The notes: a model not told the origin generated them from the sequence alone. A stretch of DNA of 64,000 nt from Typhlomys cinereus (GCA_023101885.1 JALPQD010000075.1:2844930-2908929), one strand, 5' to 3'. Shown: positions 33,480 through 45,296, numbered from the stretch's first letter. Numbers and translations are program-made.

Positions 33480-33785
33480 GATCTTGTCTATTTATCCCTA
33501 CTGAGGGAATGTGGGCCCCATACCAGGCACCCATGTGACATTAGAGGACAGCTTTGGGGGGGGGTCAGCTCTTGCCTTCTACCTTGTCAACACAGGGTCT
33601 CTCTTGCTGTTTCTGCCACGGTGCTGCATTTGTGAGCTTCTGGTGGATTCTGTCTCACTGTAGGGAATGCTGGGATTACAGACATGAGACACGCCGTTTG
33701 GCATTTTTATGTATGTTCAAGGATTGAACTTGGAAAACCAAGGTTGGGAGGCAAGCGCTTTTACCGGGTGAGTCACCTTGCTGGG
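33480..33785 (-). mobile_element. B3-type SINE
   Basis: The minus strand starts 'gcccagcaaggtgactcacc', then 'aagcgcttgcctcccaac' and B-box 'agttcaatccttg'. The body has 'tgggattacagacatgag' on plus. Confidence 0.7.
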
Positions 33786-33789
33786 CTTG

Positions 33790-33912
33790 CTTTTATGTTT
33801 TTAAGATAAGACCTTGCTCTATCGTCTGGACTGGTCTTAAACTCATGGCAACCTCTCTGCTCGACCTCCCAAGTGCTGGGATTACAGCTCTGAATCACCA
33901 TACCCAGTTTTA
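33790..33912 (-). mobile_element. B1 SINE
   Basis: 'aagataagaccttgctctat' and 'ccaagtgctgggattacagc' on plus are antisense B1. It abuts the B3 SINE. Confidence 0.8.
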
Positions 33913-34351
33913 TTGGGCTTTTAATTGAAAACTGGCCAGGCAAACATATGTTAAAGAAAAAGAGAATGTCCCTTTTCTTGATTGTTTTATTTCTGCAATA
34001 CTGAGCCTGTATCCCAGGGCCTTGTGTGCATCCAGCAAACGCTCCTCGGCTAAGCGACATCCCTGGTCTCCAAGAGTAACGTATCACTAGACTCTCAGGT
34101 ACATGATTTGACTTTTACTGCTGGCTACCACTCGTGATTTTTTTTTTTTTTTTGTTAAATCTGCTACCTAACTAAACCTGGGCTGTCTTGTTTATGAACA
34201 AGAGGAATAGTTAATGCCTCCTTATGAAATGATTATGATTATTAAATTAGATAGTGGATCAGCGGGTTTAGGGAGTTGTAAAGCACCGTACAAAAGGCTG
34301 GTTGAGATATCATTTTCTAGAAAGATTGTTTGTAATAATGAACAGGAAGAA
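33913..34351. other. Unclassified sequence
   Basis: No gene recognised. A poly(T) run lies near 34138-34153. Confidence 0.3.
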
Positions 34352-34476
34352 GAAAGCTCTGTCTGCCGTGTGGGCCTGTACTCAGTCAGGATGCTGAGGC
34401 AGGACAAGCATACATTCAAGGTCTGTCTGGGCAACTTAGTAAGACCCTGTCTCAAAAGAGTTTCTAAAAAGTCTGA
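34352..34476 (+). mobile_element. B1-type SINE body (possibly of B1-dID)
   Basis: 'ggatgctgaggcaggacaag' and 'gggcaacttagtaagaccct' are the B1 landmarks, and 'ctgtctcaaaagag' is the tail. A tRNA-like piece follows at 34480, so it could be the B1 half of a B1-dID. Confidence 0.6.
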
Positions 34477-34479
34477 AGA

Positions 34480-34769
34480 GACTGGGGACATGACTTAGTC
34501 AGAGGACCTGGATTAGATCCCCAGGGGGGAAATATATATATAAAGTAAATTCTGACTTTGTTGTAAATGCTTGTCATCCCAACACTAGAGAGAAAGAGAC
34601 AGGCAGACCCCTGGGGCTCTCTGGTGAGCCAGCCTAACATGGTGAGTTGCAAGCTAGTGAGAGACCCTGTCTCAAACAAAAGGTGGATAGGGCCTGAGGA
34701 ATGACATACAGAGTTATCCTCCGAATCCATACACACGCGCACACACAGGCAAGCACCCCCACACACAAG

Positions 34770-34817
<48 letters not shown>
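34480..34817 (+). mobile_element. B3-type SINE with long CA tail
   Basis: A short head 'ggggacatgacttagtc' and 'tagatccccagggggg', a B3-type body ('ctgtctcaaacaaaagg'), and an interrupted then pure CA tail (34736-34817). Confidence 0.65.
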
Positions 34818-34819
<2 letters not shown>

Positions 34820-34911
34820 AGGACATAGCTCAGGGGTAGAATGTTGTGTATCAACGCGAAGCCCTAGGTTCAATTTCTAGGACCACAACAACAGAAACAA
34901 AAAAAAAAAGG
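34818..34911 (+). mobile_element. ID SINE
   Basis: 'aggacatagctcaggggtag' with B box 'ctaggttcaatttctagg' and a short A-tail. Directly after the CA tail of the previous SINE. Confidence 0.75.
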
Positions 34912-34924
34912 AAGCAGGAACCTA

Positions 34925-35400
34925 AACTAAGATGTGACTATGCATTTGACAGAAAAGGATCTGAAAAAGACTTAAAATACAAAAAGATGCTTGCTCTTGC
35001 TTCCAAAGACAGACATAAGAACGATTTCTACCCATCAGACTAGCAGAGTTCAACACAGCTGATGAAGCTCTGTTAACCAAGGCAAGAAGCAGAATCCAGA
35101 TTTTGCTCATGGAAGCAGCAGATAGGTTCTCTATGAAGAACAAATTGATAATATTAGGTGAAGTAGAAATGGTGTGTGTCTTTGATCAAGGGATTCCATT
35201 CTTTGGAGTATACCTTGTATATTAGCTCTTGTGTAGAACACCTCTCTCTCACAATGAATGGAGTGAGAAAATGCAGAATGTAGAAGAGTATGAACAAAAA
35301 AAACCATGTTTAAACAAAGAGAAGAAATGCTCATGTTTGCAAAGATAGTTCTGAGAGGATCTGTCAGCTCTAGACAGTATTTTTTTAGAGTGTTTATTTC
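34925..35400 (+). mobile_element. Possible old L1 3' fragment
   Basis: 'aagatgcttgctcttgcttc', 'tctacccatcagactagcag' and 'ggattccattctttggagta' fit the L1 ORF2 3' end in order. Diverged, so tentative. Confidence 0.35.
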
Positions 35401-35940
35401 TTTCTCCTTTCTTCCTCCTCTCTCCCTCTCCCTTTTCTTTCCTTCCTTGCTGGTGCTTCTTTCTTTAGGCTGTGCTGTCACTGAAGAATGGAACACAAGT
35501 GACCAGCGTGCTCGCTGAGATGGCCTGTTTTTAATCTTTTTACATTTCATGTTCCACGCAGACAGTATCAGTTTTGTCTGTTAATTTGAAACAGAAGCTT
35601 CAAAACTTACAGTGAAGGAAGACCAAAGATCCTGACAAACCCACCTTTCCTTTTCTGTCGTAAAAAACATACAATGAAATCGCAAGGAAGGAAGTTACTT
35701 CAAGAGAACTACTACGCATTTTCGTTCTGTCCACCAGATCCAGTAGCCTTTGTACGTCTTTTTGTTTGTCCAAGTTTTTTCTTGTACTTTTGGACTCTGG
35801 GAAACGAACTTGAGTTCCAGCTATAGAAAGTGATTTTATTCCCAGCGTTCTAATGAACCAACCAGTCCTGTCTGACTTTCCCCTTGATCTGCCAATCTTT
35901 ATTGAAGAGATCTGAGTAACCCTTGAAAAGTTGTGAGCAT
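35401..35940. other. Unclassified sequence
   Basis: A CT-rich patch lies at 35400-35465. Otherwise nothing recognised. Confidence 0.3.
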
Positions 35941-36265
35941 TAAGTCTCACAGAGACATTTGTAGCCCCTGACTCCCCCAGAGAGCTTGGCGCTGGCTACG
36001 AAGGTACTCTGGGCCTTCCGCCCAGGGAATTAATCTCCCGAGTAATTAGGTGGTCACACAGGGGCCAGGCTGCCTAATTGGGATACTGAACAGTCCTGAA
36101 CAGTGACTCAAGTCCTACCTTCTGCTCCATTGGAAATTAAAAACAGTATTTGGTCATTTTACCTCTTGAATTTTGCTTTCTAAATTTACTTCACTCTTTT
36201 TTTCTTAACTCATATTATTCAAGCAAAGGACGGTTTTAATTAGGTTTATCTTTTAACTCAATTAA
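35941..36265. promoter_or_regulatory. Repeat-free stretch, candidate conserved non-coding element
   Basis: Dense homeodomain-type motifs: 'gggaattaatctcccgagta' and 'gtaattaggtgg', then 'gctgcctaattggg', 'ttttaattagg' and 'ctcaattaagcc'. Conservation untested, but the density is the highest I saw. Confidence 0.35.
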
Positions 36266-36820
36266 GCCACAAGTACATCTCGATGGTTTTCCTTTCTAAA
36301 TTGTTCCCTTTTTGTAATTTTGGGGACCCTTGTGGAGACCAAACAAACCCCTGCCCCCAGACTACATGCAGTGTTAAAAGATTTCTTGACACAGAGGTAC
36401 TCTAGCCAACAAATGCCAAATGGGCTGTTTGAAAACACCCCCCTTTGTGTTGACGCAATCCTCCTCACATTAGAGAGTTCACCCAGCCCACGTGGAAATG
36501 CCTCCAGGCCCAGCAAAGCTCTTGTTTGAGTGTGTGTATGCACAGTTTGTGAAAGGCTAACTTACAAGGAGCATGCGTATGCTTCCATTGTGGATTCTTA
36601 CCACGTGTTTAAGTGAGGTTCAGCTTATTTATACATCATTCACACCTCGACGTCAGTCGTGGTCCACAAAGCCGTGACACTGGTGTTTGCTGGTGGGGAC
36701 TAAAGTCTTGCTAATATTTCCACAGAAGTTTCCCGTGCACACACAGCCACGCTTATGCAAACAGACACTTATATCCTTCACAAAACAACCAAGTACACAT
36801 TCCTGAGGGATTTGGTCTCT
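36266..36820. other. Unclassified sequence
   Basis: No repeat or gene recognised. Confidence 0.3.
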
Positions 36821-36823
36821 TTT

Positions 36824-36904
36824 CAGGAACGGCTGGGGATCGAACCCAGGCCCTTGAGCGTGTTAGGCAAGTGTTTTAATGCGAGCTCCAGCCTCAGCCC
36901 CCAG
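36824..36904 (-). mobile_element. ID SINE
   Basis: On plus 'ggctggggatcgaacccagg' and 'ttgagcgtgttaggcaagtg' are antisense ID landmarks. No clear tail. Confidence 0.7.
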
Positions 36905-37588
36905 TGGCTTTTCAGATGTTCTTTCCAGAGAATGACCCAAGGTTTGTCCGAACATCACAAGCTATAGACGCAATGGTGAGCTGTTTTCTGAAAAAGAAAG
37001 GTATACCTCAAAGCAGCGGTTTTTTTCCTGTTCTTCAGTGGCTGGCTCCCATTCAGGAGGTAACTCGACAGAGATGTCTGTGATAATGGCAGAAGAGAGT
37101 AGTGACCCCTCTTTTCAGGTGGCTGTCACCATGTGCTCAGTGTATCTATCCCAGCTCTTTTTGGGGTATCTGTGTGCTCCATAAAGTTTTCCATGGCCTG
37201 AGACTAAAGTGGATGTTCTCAGTGAGAGAGGGTTCTGGTGCTAAGACCGTGTCCGAGGGCAGCCTCTCAAATCAGTGCACCCGAAGATGAAGCAATATCT
37301 AGCAGAAAGGAAAGTAGGCCTGACCTTCTTTATACAAACGTGACGTGAAGGCAAGCTGTATTCTCAACACCAAGTGTTCTGGGGACATGCAGTATACAAG
37401 GTTAGAGTGATTGACAGACAGGACTGTCACAAGAAATGAAGGCTGGGACAGCCTAGACCCTCGAGTGGGCCTCTAGCACAAGGTCTCTCATGTCCCCCAC
37501 CTGTGGTAAATGACAGGAGAGCCGAGGATTTCTAGCTGAGGAACTATGAAAGGAGCTGGGACTATGGAAATGAACTACAGGAATTTTG
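36905..37588. other. Unclassified sequence
   Basis: No repeat or gene recognised. Confidence 0.3.
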
Positions 37589-37589
37589 G

Positions 37590-38120
37590 TAGAATAGGTG
37601 TCGGTAGGAGGGATTGGTGTTGGCAGGGCAGATGCTGGTCAGAGGGCGTATGTTTGCAGGACAAGTCTTGGTAGTAAAGGCATTGGTAGGAAGGACTAGG
37701 ATTGACTTGAAGAACAGGCGTTGATAGAACAGATCATAGAAGTCAGGGTAGGTGTTGGTAGAAGGGACAGGTGTTGACAGGCAGGACAGGTGCTGACAGG
37801 AGGGACAGGCACTGACAGGAGGGACAGGCGTGGAAGAAGAGTCATTGGTAAGATGAATGTTGATAGTGAGGTGGGTGTGGAGAAGAAGGAGGGGCGCTGG
37901 CAGGAAGGAGTGGTGTTGCCAGAACCAAACTTGGAAGTGAGGATAGGTGTTGGAAGAGAAGGAGAGATGTTGCTAGAACAGATGTTGTCATGGAGGACAG
38001 ATGTTGGTAAGGACAGATGTTGACAGCAGGGACAGGTGTTGGCAGGACAGATCTTGGGAGTAAAGTGAAGTGTTAGTAGACAGGACGTGGGGTAGCAGGA
38101 AGGACAGGGGTGGGCAAGTC
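37590..38120. repeat. Minisatellite, ~19-bp unit, degenerate
   Basis: Units close to 'ggacaggtgttgacaggag' repeat over about 530 bp. The cleanest run is at 37766-37830 and the edges are variable. The plus strand is purine-rich and frames through it are Gly/Arg/Glu-rich by repetition. Confidence 0.8.
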
Positions 38121-38690
38121 AGATCTTGGATGTGAGGACCCTCACGTAAAGTGGACTGGGGGTGGGTCACAGGGGATCAGGTATCTGTACCTCCCTGTGC
38201 TTCTGTGACTTTGTTTTAGTCCTTGATTTGTAAGTGCAGAGGGTTGAAGATAAAGGAAATGAGCAATGAGTCCCCCCCCCCAGTGGGATGTCCTGGGCAG
38301 ACACTAACCTCCCCCCATATTCTCATCTTACCTGTTGTTATTTAGAAACCCAGCTCTTCTGCCTTATGCTGCAAAGGAAATATTTCTGCAATTCCTGGTC
38401 AGTGAGTGAAGGCTTCAAGCTTAAGCCTCTGCCCCAGGAAAGGAACCAGAGGATGTCACTGTGCAGAACTTCAAAGGCTGCTAAGATGTTTGAGGTCTCC
38501 GCTCTCTGAGGACGTTGCTTTCTTTTAAGGCCCGCCAGAAACATTGGAGTGCGTGTCCCACCATTGTCTCAGACTGGTGCTGCCCAGCACGGCTAGCGAA
38601 CTCCAGCTCAGACCACTCCACTCCCATCTCGCTTGGCATGTTCTCCGTCGGCCTTACAGTGACCACATGTGTTGTTTTGGATCGGGGGTG
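38121..38690. other. Unclassified sequence
   Basis: No repeat or gene recognised. Confidence 0.3.
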
Positions 38691-38694
38691 ACCC

Positions 38695-38769
38695 TACTAA
38701 AGTAATAGCAGTGCTAGAGCTCTTGACTGGCAAATCAGAAGTCCTGGGTTCAAGCCCAGCAACGCCACA

Positions 38770-38832
<63 letters not shown>

Positions 38833-38840
38833 GCACACAG
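38695..38840 (+). mobile_element. tRNA-like SINE with (CA)n tail
   Basis: B box 'gggttcaagcccagc' in a short tRNA-like head, followed by a pure CA tract (38763-38838). The head is too short to assign a family. Confidence 0.5.
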
Positions 38841-39063
38841 TGCAGTATCATTCCCATCTGCAGGAATTAGTCAATAAAGGCTACAACTACCCAATCTCCA
38901 TATTTGCATTGGGCAGTGACCCAAGACCTCAGAATTCTTGATTTGGGGGAGGGGGGATTATTAGCACCTTGGGTTGCTTTGTCCCCATTCCTGATCATCT
39001 GTCCTTTAGGTCTCTTGGTGACAAGTCACGCAGGTGTAGTGTGCTACAGCTATTCACCCAATA

Positions 39064-39120
39064 TCTCCCCCTCCCTCCCTCCCTCTCTTCCTCCCTCCTT
39101 CTTCTCCCTTCCCCTCCCTT
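39064..39120. repeat. CCCT-type pyrimidine tract
   Basis: About 55 bp, nearly pure C/T. Confidence 0.85.
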
Positions 39121-39403
39121 GACAGTTTGGTACAGCGGATGCCTTCCACCTGTAAAAAAAAAAGAGTAGAGAATTTTCAGTAAATTGTCCAGAAAATAGG
39201 GAAATCCCAGCAGAGCGCGGGAGGTGCTGTCGGCAGCTCAATCTTTTCCGGGCCCGTCTCCGGCTAGAGCAAGCTTTTACACATTTTGATCTGGGAAATC
39301 AAGGTCTGTGCTGTCAAGTGTAGGAGGGCAAGGCCCAGCAAGGCCTCCATTTACCCCAATCACAGGCACGGAGCAGGAAACGCAGACTGTTCCTGGCCCT
39401 AGA
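39121..39403. other. Unclassified sequence
   Basis: No repeat or gene recognised. Confidence 0.3.
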
Positions 39404-39405
39404 CA

Positions 39406-39464
<59 letters not shown>

Positions 39465-39465
39465 T
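39404..39465. repeat. (CT)n microsatellite
   Basis: Mostly pure CT with a few T interruptions. Confidence 0.95.
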
Positions 39466-40252
39466 AGATAGCCGGGGGCATGGCACGTGGAGGTGCACTA
39501 CTGATGCCTGTGGGCTATGACTGCAAGCGAAGCCCAGGGTGCCTGCTTATAGTTCCCTGTCCTTCACCCAGATGCCTGGCTGGCACCTGCGCCCTGGTCC
39601 TGCCTGAGGATGCGGCCTGCTTGCCGCGAGTCCCAGGCAGTGCCTCACTGCATTCCATACAAGGAACATTAGCCAGCCTGCCAGAGAAAAATGTACCCAG
39701 CGTGAAGACTCAAGTTCACTGTCCCAGGATCCAGTCCTCACATACCAGACCGATGCCCTCAGGCAGGCTGGAAAGAGCTTATTTGTAACACTCCGGTTCC
39801 ATCCAGATCAAAGAGCAGGGGGACTGGCCGCTGGAAGTGAGTCTTTGTGGCTTGGCCATGCCTTGACTCAGAAAAGAAATACCAATTCCGTTCTGGATGT
39901 TTGAACCATCAGAGGAGACTTTGAAGTCTCCTTGCCTGCGACCGATTGGATTCATTTCTTGCCTCTGCCCCTACCTTGTGCTCATGTGAGGTTTGGGGTT
40001 ACCTCATCAGGCTGTGGGGAGAAAACCAAGTGAACAAGCACACTTCCAAGCCAGTAGGCGTGGGAGGTGCCCGCGAGGCTGGAGGGCACATGCCCCAGCG
40101 TCCTCCAGAACGGGCTGCTGACGGTGAGCAGGGACCCCGCTTCCTTCCCCTAGATGAAGATGACTAAGTAGGTGTTTCCTTGTAGGTTCCGTGGGTTGTT
40201 AAAATTTCAAAAGTAAACTTTGGATTTAAAAAAAAAATGAAAAAAAATTTTA
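39466..40252. other. Unclassified sequence
   Basis: No repeat or gene recognised. Frames of 64-102 codons lack motifs. Confidence 0.35.
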
Positions 40253-40253
40253 A

Positions 40254-40450
40254 GGGCTGAAGATGTAGCTCACTGGATGTTGCTATCTAGCATATCTAGC
40301 ATGTGTAAACCCTGCGTTCGATCTCCAGTACCACATAAACCAGGTGTGAAAAGTGCATTGTATGAGGATAAAGTTCCAAGCCTTTCTCAACTTCGAAGTA
40401 TATTCTAGGCCACCCTGTTCTACTTGAAACCCCATCTCAATAACAAAACT
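40254..40450 (+). mobile_element. B4 SINE
   Basis: ID-like head ('gggctgaagatgtagctcac', 'gcgttcgatctccagtacc') then a decayed B1 body ('ggccaccctgttctac', 'accccatctcaat'). ID followed by B1 defines B4. Confidence 0.65.
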
Positions 40451-40491
40451 AAGCTAAACTAAAAGCTTTAGAAATGGCTGTTTGTTACCGC

Positions 40492-40905
40492 TTGTTGCAG
40501 TCCGCCTGCATGGTTGCTGATAAATGACCAGAACATAGCTTAAGGGAACAAGGAGTTTACTTTCTTACGACAGTCCGGTTACAGTTCATAGTCCAGCTTG
40601 ACAGGAGAGCACACACCAACACCAGGGCCGAGGGAACTGGCCACCATAACGGCTGAGAGATGGCAATCCTTACTTGCCAGACCAGCATGTCTGGCCAAGT
40701 ATACAGAAGGATGCCCACTCTCTCAACCAGCTCTCTGTGATTTATCCAGGGCCTAATCCCACCCACCATGGGCTGGGTCTTCCCCAGCAGCCAGACAATC
40801 TTCTTCAGGTTTGCTCTGGGCTTAACTCAACCATCAACTCTCTACACCTGTGCCCAGAGCTCAAACCCTCAAGAGTCAAGTTGACACCTGTGTTTAACTA
40901 TGACA
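40492..40905 (-). mobile_element. URR1-family-like repeat
   Basis: 'gtctggccaagtatacagaa', 'gggctgggtcttccccagca', 'gtttgctctgggcttaactc' and 'gtcaagttgacacctgtgtt', the same order as 16.7 and 28.5 kb. Confidence 0.6.
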
Positions 40906-41029
40906 CCGCTGTAGTTTTATAAATGAACCTTTAAAACTAACCCCAAAAATTAGTTAAGCATTTAATTTCAGAATAAAGAAGTCTTTCACACATAATGTAG
41001 TTATTATGGTCTTTTAAAAAATTAATTGG

Positions 41030-41312
41030 GAGCTGGAGAGGTGGCTCAGGGATTAAGCCTCTGCCTTGCAGGTGGAAGGTCCTGAGTTCGGATCCTAGAC
41101 CCCACGTATAGACGCTGGGCGGAAGCGGGGGCGGCCTGCGTTTCTGGTCCTGGTAGGGCGGAGCCTGTGAATCCCGGGATAGAGTAAACAAGGAGGCCCA
41201 TGGCGGTTCCTGAATTCGTCTGTGGTTCTACACACACACACACACATACATACACACACTCACACACATGCACACACGCACAATTGAATAAATAATAAAA
41301 AATAATAAAAAT
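41030..41312 (+). mobile_element. tRNA-derived SINE, young subfamily, exact target-site duplication
   Basis: Same body as 27922 ('cctagaccccacgtatagac', 'gtagggcggagcctgtgaat'), CA tail, A-rich end. Flanked by a perfect 14-bp repeat 'aaaaaattaattgg' (41016-41029 and 41313-41326). It landed at the 5' edge of the B3 SINE that follows. Confidence 0.95.
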
Positions 41313-41327
41313 AAAAAATTAATTGGT

Positions 41328-41617
41328 GGGCTGAGGAGGTGACTCGGTGGGTAAGAGCGCTTGCTGCGCAAGCATGAGGACCTGAGTTCAAATCCCCACC
41401 ACTCGTGGAAGTGGCCAGTGGCTACATCCACATTCTAGTAACCCTAGTGTTTGATGGACTAGAGACAGAAGGATCACTGGGACTTGCTAGCTGTCAACCC
41501 AGCTCCCGATTCAGTGACAGTTCCTGTCTTAAGGAATAAGGGAGAGTGACAGAAGTGGATGCACGGCATACCCTTCTGGTCTCCACATGCATGTGTGTGT
41601 GCACACATATGCAATGT

Positions 41618-41672
<55 letters not shown>
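41328..41672 (+). mobile_element. B3-type SINE with CA tail
   Basis: Head 'gggctgaggaggtgactcgg', B box 'gagttcaaatcccc', body including 'agagacagaaggatcact' and a CA tail (41619-41672, with one CAAA break). Confidence 0.8.
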
Positions 41673-41673
<1 letters not shown>

Positions 41674-41828
41674 TGGATGCGGTAGCTGTAATCCCAGGAC
41701 CTGGCAGGAGAATCACTGCTAGTTCAAGTCCAGTATGGGCTACACAGTTTCAGGCCAAGTCTGCGCTACACATTGAAGCCCTTTCTAAAACAAATAAAAT
41801 AAAATAAAATAGTAAAATAAAAACAAGT
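41673..41828 (+). mobile_element. B1 SINE
   Basis: 'gctgtaatcccaggacctgg', 'gttcaagtccagtatgggct' and an AAAT-rich tail. Abuts the CA tail of the B3 element. Confidence 0.7.
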
Positions 41829-41938
41829 ATTATTCTGCTAGTTCTCGTTTTCAAAACTTTGTCACTGATCAGTATTGGGCTGTGATCAGAAACTGATAAA
41901 CTGTTGTGTTTGGCCACATGGTTTCTGCAATGTACATT

Positions 41939-41979
<41 letters not shown>

Positions 41980-42377
41980 ACATAAATTAGAAAGAAAAAT
42001 CATAATTATCATGGTAGTTAGTTACATTTACTTGAGGCTTTTAATTACAGAACACTTTTACATACATTATCCCCTGTGATCAGTTAGCACAAGCCTTTGA
42101 AACATAAATTAGTCTTAATAGCCTAAGCTAAATAGAATTAACAGCAGAAGGGAAGTTAAGTCTAGTGTCTAAATAAACTGTGGGTGTCTAAGAGTCAGAT
42201 ATGAATAGTCTTTGGAATTACCTGCTGCTTTTCTCTGCATTGTGCCACCCTGGCAGCAAGAGCAAATGGCGCCACGAAGATCTTCTCTTTGCAGCCGTGC
42301 ATGTCGCCTGGCTGTACGCTCGTATGTGTTTATCACGCTTCTTTGGACTATAAAAATCAGAGAATGTTTTGCCAGGT
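41829..42377. other. Unclassified sequence with a CA tract
   Basis: Nothing recognised as a gene. The (CA)n at 41942-41979 has no SINE body attached. Confidence 0.35.
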
Positions 42378-42396
42378 AAAAATGTGTCTGAGAGGA

Positions 42397-43386
42397 TGGG
42401 GTTGGAGGGCCACACCAGAAACAAGGAGAGAAGTGACCATGTTACAGTAGAGAAAATAGGCCTCCATCAAGGACTGCAAGAAAGTAATGTGACACCTAGT
42501 TAAGTTCACAGACATTCTTTCCTGATCATTTACAACTAAGGGGATATGAACTCACCAGAAGGGGAGAGCATATAGTCTGGCAGATTAAAAAGTAACCATT
42601 TTGCAAATGGGTGATTGATCCCTCCCATTGCCAAATGCTATATGACCCTGTGATTCCACTTTTGGGTATAAGTATTACATCTACCCTTGAATGTGCTCTT
42701 ATAATAAGACTCCAGTTCAACAGCTTTCTGTCTCTGGCCAGGGGGTGACATACAGTGCCCATCACGATGGAGTGAAGGGCATTGCAGGAGCAACAAAACT
42801 GCAAAAGAAAATCAACAAACCACTATCCAGAACTTCAGAGACTCTATATCAACCACCTAGAACTAGGCCAGACTAATCTTTCCCCATCCTGAAGCTCAGG
42901 GACATTTGCGGAAGAGGGGGCAGTAAGAGTGTAAGAGCAAAAGGATGGGAGGAGCAATGATTTGTAAGATACTCCACACAAGTTAGGGCCGAAGCAATCA
43001 TAATTGGACATTGCATGCCCGGCGCAATGTCCAACACACTATTGACCTCACAATGTCTAGCATCTGCTAAAGGCACCAAGATCCTTGGAGGCAAGGGATT
43101 GACAGCCACAGTAGTGTTCCTATGCTTAAGGGGAACACAGGAAAGGGTACAGGGAAGTGACACTGGGTCCTTGTACGTCATCGGAGAGGAGGGCCCAGAG
43201 GAGAGTCAGGCATGCACAAGAAAGGACTCTGGGAATTGGGGCGGGAGGCACGGGGGGGGGGGGGACGGGGCGGGAGGGGTGAGGGGAGGGGGAGCAGGGA
43301 GTTCGGGGGGAGAGGAGGGAGGGAGGGAACTGGTGTACCTATTAAGTTTGTATGAGCTGAAATAATAATAAAAAATGTATTATAAA
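42397..43386 (+). mobile_element. Rodent L1 3' end with exact 19-bp target-site duplication
   Basis: 'ggaagagggggcagtaagag' marks the rodent L1 3' UTR. Upstream, 'gctatatgaccctgtgattc' fits the end of ORF2. The G-rich tract lies at 43244-43325 and the end is AT-rich. The 19-bp repeat 'aaaaatgtgtctgagagga' flanks it (42378-42396 and 43387-43405). 5'-truncated. Confidence 0.9.
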
Positions 43387-43561
43387 AAAAATGTGTCTGA
43401 GAGGAATAAGAAGAAAAGTGTTTGAGGGACAGTCAGGGACAATCTCAGGGCTTTGGAGCACAGAAGCCAAAGGTAGGGGGAAGTGTGTGCGCTGGAAAGA
43501 AGCTGCTGGAAGAAGAGTTTTCACTGCGAGTAAAGATGCCCCAAACTTGTATTTAAAACCA

Positions 43562-43708
43562 CATACACAGGCCAGCAAGATGGCTCAGCAGGTAAAGACT
43601 CCTGCATGCAAACCTGGGGACCCCCCCTTCCATCATCAGAACCCACTTCTGAAAGTTGTTCTTTTACCTCTTTTACCTCTTTTCTCTCTCTCAAAACTTA
43701 AACACACA

Positions 43709-43760
<52 letters not shown>
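43562..43760 (+). mobile_element. B2-superfamily SINE with CA tail
   Basis: Head 'ggccagcaagatggctcagc', a CT-rich body, and a CA tail (43704-43759). Shorter body than the DIP-like family. Confidence 0.6.
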
Positions 43761-43761
<1 letters not shown>

Positions 43762-43767
43762 TTAAGC

Positions 43768-43886
43768 TGGTGTGGTCAGTGGCCATACACGCTTGTGATC
43801 CTAGCACTTCAGGCAGTTGAGACAGGAGGATCAGAAGTTCAAAGCCATCATTGGTTTCATGAGATCTGTCTTTAAAAAAAAAAAAA
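43768..43886 (+). mobile_element. B1-like SINE
   Basis: 'cttgtgatcctagcacttca' and 'ggaggatcagaagttcaaag', then an A-tail. Confidence 0.6.
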
Positions 43887-43887
43887 A

Positions 43888-44099
43888 GGGGGCTGGAGAC
43901 GTGGCTCAGAGGTTAAGCCTCTGCCTTGCAGGTGGAAGGTCCTGAGTTCGGATCCTAGACCCCACTTATAGACGCCAGGCGGAAGCGGGGACGGCCTGCG
44001 CTTCTGGTCCTGGTAGGGCGGAGCCTGTGAATCCCCTGGGGCAGAGTAAACAAGCAGGAGGTGGAGGCATCCTTGGTGGTTCCCGAATTTGCCCACCAT

Positions 44100-44148
<49 letters not shown>

Positions 44149-44180
44149 ACACGCACAATTGAATAAATAAATAAATAAAA
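43888..44180 (+). mobile_element. tRNA-derived SINE, young subfamily
   Basis: Same landmarks as 27922 with (CA)n (44102-44141). A-rich 'tttaaaaaaa' on both sides (43871 and 44181) is compatible with a target duplication. Confidence 0.85.
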
Positions 44181-44994
44181 TTTAAAAAAAGAAAGAAAAG
44201 AAAACAGACAGCCCTCCTCAATATCATGAATGTTTTACTTCATACTTTCAATCATGATAGAGGTGTATCTGGTTTAGAATGTTCTCTTTGCGCAAGATAA
44301 AATATTTTTTCTTTGCCAGTTCCTATTCCCATCTCCCACTTTCTCTCCTAGCAGTAAAGACCACCCCCACGCTCCTCAAGTTTCCCTAAAGAAGACCGCA
44401 TTTTCCAGTATTCTGATTGGCAACTGTTTGTCTGAAGCCACGTGTGGAGAATCAATAACCTAGTTCTAAATCTCTGGATGTGTTTCAAAAACCTCCAGCT
44501 ATGCTAGAATTTCAACTGGGCATTTGTTCATTCATTAATTAATTTTGGTAGTGATCATTCAGCAGGTATTTGCTGGGGACCTCATTTATGGCAAAGTTGG
44601 TTTTGGGTGGTGCAGATGCAGTAGAGGGTTGATGGAAAACATTTCCATCCCAAGCGAATGTCCAGTCTTTTAGATAGACAGATACACTGTGTAATATCAA
44701 ATATACACATGGTTAGAAGTTCAGAAGGGACACAGATGGGATGCTACCATCAATATACTTGAAAGAACCAATCTTGCAAACTCATCTAGCAAAGACAGCA
44801 TTCATTTAGCCAACAATTGAAAACTGTTATTTGTGTGCATGTATGTTATGGATATGCATATGTGTGTAGGTACGTGCATATCTAATGAGAGCAAATGCTA
44901 TATAAAAATTAGTATTGCCTCAATAATATAAAATATATTTTAATAAAGGAAACACCTGGAATATCATTGACTATTAATTTTCTTTTCTTTTCTT
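44181..44994. other. Unclassified sequence, possible old repeat at 44515-44760
   Basis: 'tcattcagcaggtatttgct' and the following lines resemble old mammalian L2/L1ME-type 3' ends. The rest is unrecognised. Confidence 0.35.
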
Positions 44995-45245
44995 TTTGCA
45001 TGTGTATCTGTCTTTGTGTGTGTCTCTGTCTGTGGAGGCCCAAGGATGACTTCAGGAATCATCCTAGATTGCTCTACCTCTTCTTTGCTTTGCTCTGGAG
45101 TTTCCCAGGCTCTGCCTTCCAAGGCTAGAAGTGAAGGCCACTGCCATTTCTGTCCTGGTGTGTTTACATGAGATCTGGGACCTGAACTCAGAACCTTCTG
45201 TTTGTGAGGCAGAGACTTAATCCCTGAGCCATGTCTCCAGCCCAG
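44995..45245 (-). mobile_element. tRNA-derived SINE (older subfamily)
   Basis: Minus head 'gggctggagacatggctcag', with 'atctcatgtaaacac' and 'ttggaaggcagagcctggga'. A degraded TG tail lies near 44995-45040. Confidence 0.8.
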
Positions 45246-45296
45246 GCTCTTAATTTTCTAATGGCCTCTGGCTGCTGCTGAATTCCTTTGCAAGCA

